DNA of 64,000 nucleotides, taken from contig OZ243931.1 in NCBI GenBank assembly GCA_965214055.1, forward strand, positions 2,604,001 through 2,668,000, given 5' to 3'. This stretch comes from WTGA01 sp965214055 (GTDB lineage: Bacteria > Pseudomonadota > Gammaproteobacteria > Arenicellales > Poriferihabitantaceae). A program made the translations under genes and the position numbers. The first letter of the stretch is position 1, and every line of letters starts with the position of its first letter. Positions 60,901 to 64,000 of this stretch are shown one piece after another. The notes beneath the pieces are model-generated. The model searched no databases. It worked only from the letters and a program-made list of their open reading frames with translations, and was not told the DNA's origin.

Positions 60901-62008
60901 CGAGGGGGTCGCGTTCGATCACCTCGGCCCGGCTGAGGTTACTGTGGGCCGCGAGCCACGCGGAAAGACCGCGCAATTCGGAAACCACGACGCTGTCATG
61001 TCCGGTGATCAGTGCGAGAATTCGCCCGACCGGTAGCCCTTTCCTGACAAGAACAGCCAAGTAGTTGGCGGCGAGAAACTCCGCGATCTGACGGTGAACG
61101 GGAACTGTCCGGTGCTGAGTCAGGGTTTTGAACAACTTGCTCTGCAGGCAGTTGCGAAGTATCGCCCGGTCTTTTCCCGGTATCTGGTCGAGTCCAAGGA
61201 AATTCCGGTCGTTGTCCGTGTCAAAACGCAAGTAGTATCCGGAGGTACCGGTTAACAATTGTATGGCGCAAAGCCTGCCGCTGGCATTCATCAGATCGGA
61301 AACGCTGCCGTGATCTGGTTGCGCTACCCAATGCTCTTCATTGTGTTCCACCAGCAGGGTGCGGCAAGCCATATCGAAGGCCTCCATCCTGGTGTTGGGC
61401 CAACCCGTGTGTGATCCGACCGCGACCGCGAGCATTTTAAGGGTTTGAGGATTGGCCAGTAGTTCCTGGAGACCTTTGTTCTGGGCCGAAGCGATGAAAT
61501 TCTCTGGATCATCGATTCCGAGATTTTCACGCAGGATTCGACGAACGTCCTGATCGGACAGAGGCTCGAGGCGTAGGACCGTGATGGTTTCGTCGGGTGC
61601 GACCGACTGGAGTTGGTTGCGGTCGTTCGTGCCAAACCAATCGGCCTCACGACACGACAGGCGGAAGTGCGGTCGCCCCATTTTTTTGAGTTTGGCGCGG
61701 ATACTGTCCAAGGGTGTCCGTCCGTCGGCGATTCCTGCCCGCGCCTCGTCAAGCCCGTCGATAAATAAGGTTGTATCGTGCCACTCGGGCCTGTCGTCGA
61801 AGGTCAGGAAATTGCGCACAGTGACGTAGGATCCGCGTTGGCGGTTAGCTTCACGGTTGAAAGTGGTGGTCTTACCGGAGCCCGGAGGGCCAAGCAGAAC
61901 GTAGGCCTTCTTATCCTCCCATTTCTCTACAGGCTGAGGCGGAAGTTCCGACCCACCGCGAGAATCGTTTTGCAGAATTTCGCGACACTTTCGTGAAACG
62001 GCGTTCAT
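57902..62008 (-). CDS. Giant P-loop NTPase with C-terminal PD-(D/E)XK-like nuclease (candidate defence effector)
   Basis: 1,368 residues. The N-terminus carries a STAND/NACHT-like P-loop GPPGSGKTT (40-48) and Walker B LFIDGLDEAR (81-90), with FRLSCREADWF as a sensor-like strand and LEPLSDQDVRRILRENLG as the following helical part. About 900 residues of helical sequence with Trp/Leu-rich repeats may form a superhelical sensor. The C-terminus has a PD-(D/E)XK pattern, RADIRV (Asp 1265) and PIEVKKSS (Glu 1278, Lys 1280), then LWSAIRSPLIAKYV and HGIYLVFWFG. It could sense a phage or other invader and cleave nucleic acid. It overlaps the AAA_14 gene by 4 nt (ATGA). I recognise no described system with this exact layout. 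Confidence 0.75.
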   Translation of the reverse strand: MNAVSRKCREILQNDSRGGSELPPQPVEKWEDKKAYVLLGPPGSGKTTTFNREANRQRGSYVTVRNFLTFDDRPEWHDTTLFIDGLDEARAGIADGRTPLDSIRAKLKKMGRPHFRLSCREADWFGTNDRNQLQSVAPDETITVLRLEPLSDQDVRRILRENLGIDDPENFIASAQNKGLQELLANPQTLKMLAVAVGSHTGWPNTRMEAFDMACRTLLVEHNEEHWVAQPDHGSVSDLMNASGRLCAIQLLTGTSGYYLRFDTDNDRNFLGLDQIPGKDRAILRNCLQSKLFKTLTQHRTVPVHRQIAEFLAANYLAVLVRKGLPVGRILALITGHDSVVVSELRGLSAWLAAHSNLSRAEVIERDPLGTVLYGDAQHFSPKEKGRLLHGLKRETAANPRLIVTVQSDSRLGDLVSSDMADQFREFLTNPSRQDSWQSFIVILLEALQDGEPLPELADPLMNLIRDASWWPRIRHRAIDAFVQHRGNDEKAFAELKVLTTDVYAGKIPDPDDALLGCLLYTLYPEAISETEVMHYLRVSRKPSYCPEYESFWNLHLPKSSTRNQLALLLDQLAEHYAQLLSKEAMHGYPAGFLRRLPTDLLERFLCLSEDDVDLTHLFHWLGPVVHAVADGRYCPDNEKIRGWLERRPAAWKTLLIMSLKHCIGSSECFEPYHCMYQEEHDRLLRTEPPSDFAFWCLDQAILAEDERAAEWLLGEIAICLHCRRFDDGLSRDVVSGRLAGYSDLQDIFDQKLAELEAPVSDMSVSERRAQTKQPNWHDQVKPHENELRGNMASSALLHELAGVYFGKYLNVRGDSPRDRLNALLANDESLVEAVLSGFRRTIERDDLPSDTQIIRLGTSNRTHPLAHPFMAGLEEIPESALSGETEREESRLRLALAVHYTVPMWPTARPPENRSPRWFSWLLSNRPEVVADMLVRTILSKLRNGVVSPAGLHKLAHSPDYARVAPLATMPLLKRFPVRCTSDQLSSLDHLLLAARQHYDIEPLLELIERKLAHRDMNVAQRVHWLAAGLCIAPDSYIDRLDSYATGKERRIRFLAEAVSRQFHLLPDLQHLRNVPALLLLIRLIGASCRPYSLGDASHQKIMVGLEMNAADRVRDFIEQLAIISSADATKALDVLSSNNALRPWRSFLIDATYRQKAIRREAEFRYYGVIQVLDTLDRKAPANAADLAALTFEHLNEIANHIRNGNTSDWRQYWNVDGHNRPQNTRPEPSCRDALLPNLKSRLAHLGINVEAEGRYANDKRADIRVSHHDFNVPIEVKKSSSQDLWSAIRSPLIAKYVIDSGTGGHGIYLVFWFGDRKGDHPTPPETGPPPGSPGELADLLKNTLLNEEQLKIRVCVIDVSIPPAK

Positions 62009-63282
62009 TGGTCGTCAAACCATTTCGAAGCGGGAGTTGAAAGACACTCAGAAATTGAAAGACCGCCCTCGCCTACAACGACGGATTCTCGAACGTCGAA
62101 GCGTTCTGCAAATCGTTCAAGTCCGCTTGTCCTGATCTTGCGTGCGCCGCTTTTGACCTCGAAGACAACCAATCTTCGACCGCGTGTCAAGACGAAATCC
62201 ACTTCGGAGCCGTTCTCGCGCCAATAGTACAGGTGGTGTTCGGGCGTACCCGTATTGAAAAGATGCGCGCCCACCGCGCTTTCGACAAGACGCCCCCAAT
62301 AGCTCCGGTCCGCCTTCGCTTCCTCAAACGTGTATTCCGAGGCAACCGCCATGAGCGCGGTGTTGAGAACGTTGAGTTTGGGGCTGGAGGACCTCCGTTG
62401 ATGGGTCCCGGTGTAATATTTGAGGAGACCTGTAATCAGACCCGCTTTCGACAGGAGGTCCAGATACCGCGCCAGGGTCGTTGTATTTCCAGCGTCCTGA
62501 AGTTGGCCGAGCATCTTGTTGTATGAAAGGATCTGTCCAGAGTACTCGGTACCGAGCTGAAACAGCCGCTTCAGCAGTGCAGGCTTGTCCACTCGCTGCA
62601 TAGCGAGAATGTCACGCTCGATATTGGGTTCAACCAACGCCTCGGCGATGTACGCACGCCATTTAGCCTGCTCCCAGATGAGTGGGGCACTTCCCGGGTA
62701 GCCCCCGAAATAGACATAGTGCTGAAGATCGAAGCCGAATGCCGCCGACATTTCGGTGAACGACCAGTGCGTAAGACGGACGGTCTCGAATCTGCCGGCA
62801 AGGCTTTCACTCATTCCCTGCTGCATCAGCAACGGGGCCGAACCCAGTAGAATGATATGAAGTGGGCGATCATACCGCCGGTCTGCATCCCAGAGCCCCT
62901 TGACCGTTTCTGACCAGTTCGGGATTTTCTGTATTTCGTCAATCGCCAGAACAAATCCCCGGTCAGAATTCTGGGCAACCATCCGTGCCAGCTCCCAGTG
63001 CTGGATGAGCCAAGGTGTGTCTCTGGGGCCGGCGAGCGGGATTGTTGGTGGGTCCCCAAATTCAGGGGGGAGGTTCCTCAAGCCTAAATCCGAGGGCAGG
63101 GTGGCGCGTTCCGGCTCATCGGTCGATACATAACGAGATGGCCGGTCGATCTGTCCAAGCACCTGCAGAACCAGAGTGGTCTTGCCAGTTTGGCGCGGAC
63201 CGGTCACGATTGTGAGGTGTCGGGGCTTCTCGTTCAGCTGGCTGAACAAGGTCGAAATCTGGGTTCGTTCATAAACTGTCAT
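62005..63282 (-). CDS. AAA_14/DUF4143 ATPase, first gene of the NTPase-nuclease operon
   Basis: 425 residues. P-loop TGPRQTGKTTLVLQVLG (27-43), Walker B FVLAIDEIQKIP (110-121), and HIILLGSAPLLMQQGMSESL as the sensor strand define AAA_14. The DUF4143 half includes GNTTTLARYLDLLSKAGLI (winged helix) and a PD-(D/E)XK-like core, NGSEVDFVLTRGRRLVVFEV then KSG. It is related in plan to the AAA_14 gene at 26192 but clearly divergent. Its stop overlaps the start of the giant NTPase gene (ATGA), so the two are translationally coupled. A strong promoter with a 24-bp palindrome lies immediately upstream and leaves no room for a ribosome-binding site. Confidence 0.87.
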   Translation of the reverse strand: MTVYERTQISTLFSQLNEKPRHLTIVTGPRQTGKTTLVLQVLGQIDRPSRYVSTDEPERATLPSDLGLRNLPPEFGDPPTIPLAGPRDTPWLIQHWELARMVAQNSDRGFVLAIDEIQKIPNWSETVKGLWDADRRYDRPLHIILLGSAPLLMQQGMSESLAGRFETVRLTHWSFTEMSAAFGFDLQHYVYFGGYPGSAPLIWEQAKWRAYIAEALVEPNIERDILAMQRVDKPALLKRLFQLGTEYSGQILSYNKMLGQLQDAGNTTTLARYLDLLSKAGLITGLLKYYTGTHQRRSSSPKLNVLNTALMAVASEYTFEEAKADRSYWGRLVESAVGAHLFNTGTPEHHLYYWRENGSEVDFVLTRGRRLVVFEVKSGARKIRTSGLERFAERFDVRESVVVGEGGLSISECLSTPASKWFDDQ

Positions 63283-63288
63283 GGCATA

Positions 63289-63320
63289 ATTATACTGTAT
63301 TGAGTAAATTTACTCAATAC
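63289..63320 (-). promoter_or_regulatory. Promoter with perfect 24-bp palindrome upstream of the NTPase-nuclease operon
   Basis: On the minus strand TTGAGT (63317-63312), a 17-nt spacer and consensus TATAAT (63294-63289) form a strong sigma70-like promoter. GTATTGAGTAAA and its mirror TTTACTCAATAC (63297-63320) make a perfect 24-bp palindrome overlapping the -35 and most of the spacer, ideal for repressor occlusion. The -10 ends 6 nt before the ATG at 63282, so the mRNA should be leaderless or nearly so. Confidence 0.75.
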
Positions 63321-63471
63321 AAGCGCAAAATCGATCAGATCGCAGTCTGAGTGCCTATGGCTACCGGGTGGCAAGCGCTACGAAGCGGTGTTTGCGATGG
63401 ATCACCACCCGGGCCGGGTTGAGTGCGGCAGACCGGGAAAGAACGCCCCGAGGTGTCTTCGTATAGACTCG

Positions 63472-63696
63472 TCAGGCAGCCGTGTCATCGCCGCCGGCGG
63501 CCTGCACCGCAGTCCCTCGTTCCAGCATCCCGATCGCCTGGGCCCGGGTCACGGTGGGGTAGTCTACCAGGAAGTCGTCGAGCCGGTCCCCCGCCTCCAG
63601 ATGCTCCATCAGGATGCGCACCGGCACCCGGGTTCCCGCGAACACGGGGGTTCCCCCCAGGATGTCCGGGTTCCTGTCGATCAGCTTATCGGTCAT
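63472..63696 (-). CDS. DUF433 domain protein (orphan antitoxin-like)
   Basis: 74 residues. The sequence RNPDILGGTPVFAGTRVPVR and ILMEHLEAGDRLDDFLVDYP is diagnostic of DUF433, a helix-turn-helix-like family commonly paired as antitoxin with a PIN-like DUF5615 toxin. No DUF5615 gene follows: 63283-63471 holds only the operator and non-coding sequence. It is therefore an orphan or a toxin-losing relic. The frame is intact. It could conceivably bind operators in the neighbourhood, but this is not shown. Confidence 0.8.
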   Translation of the reverse strand: MTDKLIDRNPDILGGTPVFAGTRVPVRILMEHLEAGDRLDDFLVDYPTVTRAQAIGMLERGTAVQAAGGDDTAA

Positions 63697-63716
63697 CGTT
63701 AATCTCCGGACAACGG

Positions 63717-64000
63717 CTATCCGGTCCGCAATGTTTTGAGTTCATCCACCGTCGGGCAGCCAAGCTGTGCCAGGGTACCCCGGAGTTCTTCCCTGAAGAT
63801 TTTCATGATGTGCCGGGCTCCCGGGTCCCCCAGTGCCGCCATGGCATAGTAGAACGGACGGCCCATCATGACAAGGTCGGCTCCGAGAAACAGCAGGCGG
63901 GCAATATCCAGGCCATTTCGGACCCCTCCATCCACAATGAGGGCAAAATCCTCCCCGGTGGCGGCCCGGATGTCCCGAACCATGTTGCAGGGAGCGGGTG
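63717..64000 (-). CDS. FMN-dependent 2-hydroxyacid dehydrogenase, C-terminal part (runs off right edge)
   Basis: The visible 94 residues read in frame from the window edge to the stop at 63717. FALIVDGGVRNGLDIARLLF and LGADLVMMGRPFYYAMAALG are the FMN phosphate-binding motifs of the lactate dehydrogenase/glycolate oxidase family, followed by LRGTLAQLGCPTVDEL. The catalytic His and Arg lie outside the window. Members oxidise L-2-hydroxyacids with electron transfer to quinone or oxygen. Which substrate is used cannot be told from this piece. Confidence 0.85.
   Translation of the reverse strand, partial: PAPCNMVRDIRAATGEDFALIVDGGVRNGLDIARLLFLGADLVMMGRPFYYAMAALGDPGARHIMKIFREELRGTLAQLGCPTVDELKTLRTG

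Noticed and set aside
1..64000. CRISPR array or rRNA operon
   Set aside because: No regularly spaced repeats and no rRNA-like conserved segments were seen.

Overview
The window reads as a chromosome segment of a gammaproteobacterium, probably a free-living or host-associated C1/sulfur-type organism. Evidence for this is the divergent suhB/trmJ pair (an arrangement typical of Gammaproteobacteria), a CpxP/CpxR/CpxA-like envelope-stress locus, mutS, CbtAB-type cobalt uptake and a moderately GC-rich core with many GTG and TTG starts. The exact taxon cannot be fixed from this sequence alone.

Layout. 0-3.2 kb: CpxP-like periplasmic protein, OmpR-type regulator and sensor kinase, all co-directional. 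3.4-4.1 kb: MazEF toxin-antitoxin pair, then about 0.7 kb of relic DNA. 4.8-11.5 kb: RecD2-like helicase, then an RND efflux pump with its fusion protein on the minus strand. 11.5-14.7 kb: accessory patch with a TacAT-like DUF1778/GNAT pair, a decayed antitoxin duplicate, a DUF4238 gene and a small coupled gene. 15-24.5 kb: a 1,700-residue exonuclease-RecQ-UvrD fusion, then mutS-suhB and divergent trmJ. 25-28.5 kb: RelE/XRE pair, AAA_14/DUF4143 ATPase and a decayed IS1380-family transposase. 28.5-37.5 kb: a hexanucleotide repeat, a 16-nt poly-C tract, a truncated signal-peptide ORF and a 2,672-residue Calx-beta autotransporter. This block is bracketed by exact 50-bp direct copies of the sequence found at the left of the IS relic. 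37.9-41.7 kb: cbtB-cbtA, two acetyltransferases and a Cys/Met-metabolism PLP enzyme.

42.1-52 kb is a central-metabolism/C1 block, all on the plus strand: pyruvate kinase, sucC-sucD, NAD-linked formate dehydrogenase (fused diaphorase subunit plus catalytic subunit) and formate-tetrahydrofolate ligase. These genes can oxidise formate to CO2 with NADH formation, or load it on tetrahydrofolate. 52-57.7 kb holds two non-heme iron oxygenases, a stand-alone HisA-like TIM barrel, a DMT exporter and a metal-ligand-less M24 hydrolase.

57.9-63.3 kb is the best candidate for an undescribed system. It is a two-gene operon of an AAA_14/DUF4143 ATPase and a 1,368-residue P-loop NTPase with a long middle region and a C-terminal PD-(D/E)XK-like nuclease. 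A sigma70-like promoter carrying a perfect 24-bp palindrome drives it. Three accessory units (relE, both AAA_14 genes) share a promoter layout: an inverted repeat over the promoter and a -10 ending exactly 6 nt before the ATG, which predicts leaderless, autoregulated transcripts. The window ends with a DUF433 protein and the C-terminus of an FMN-dependent 2-hydroxyacid dehydrogenase.
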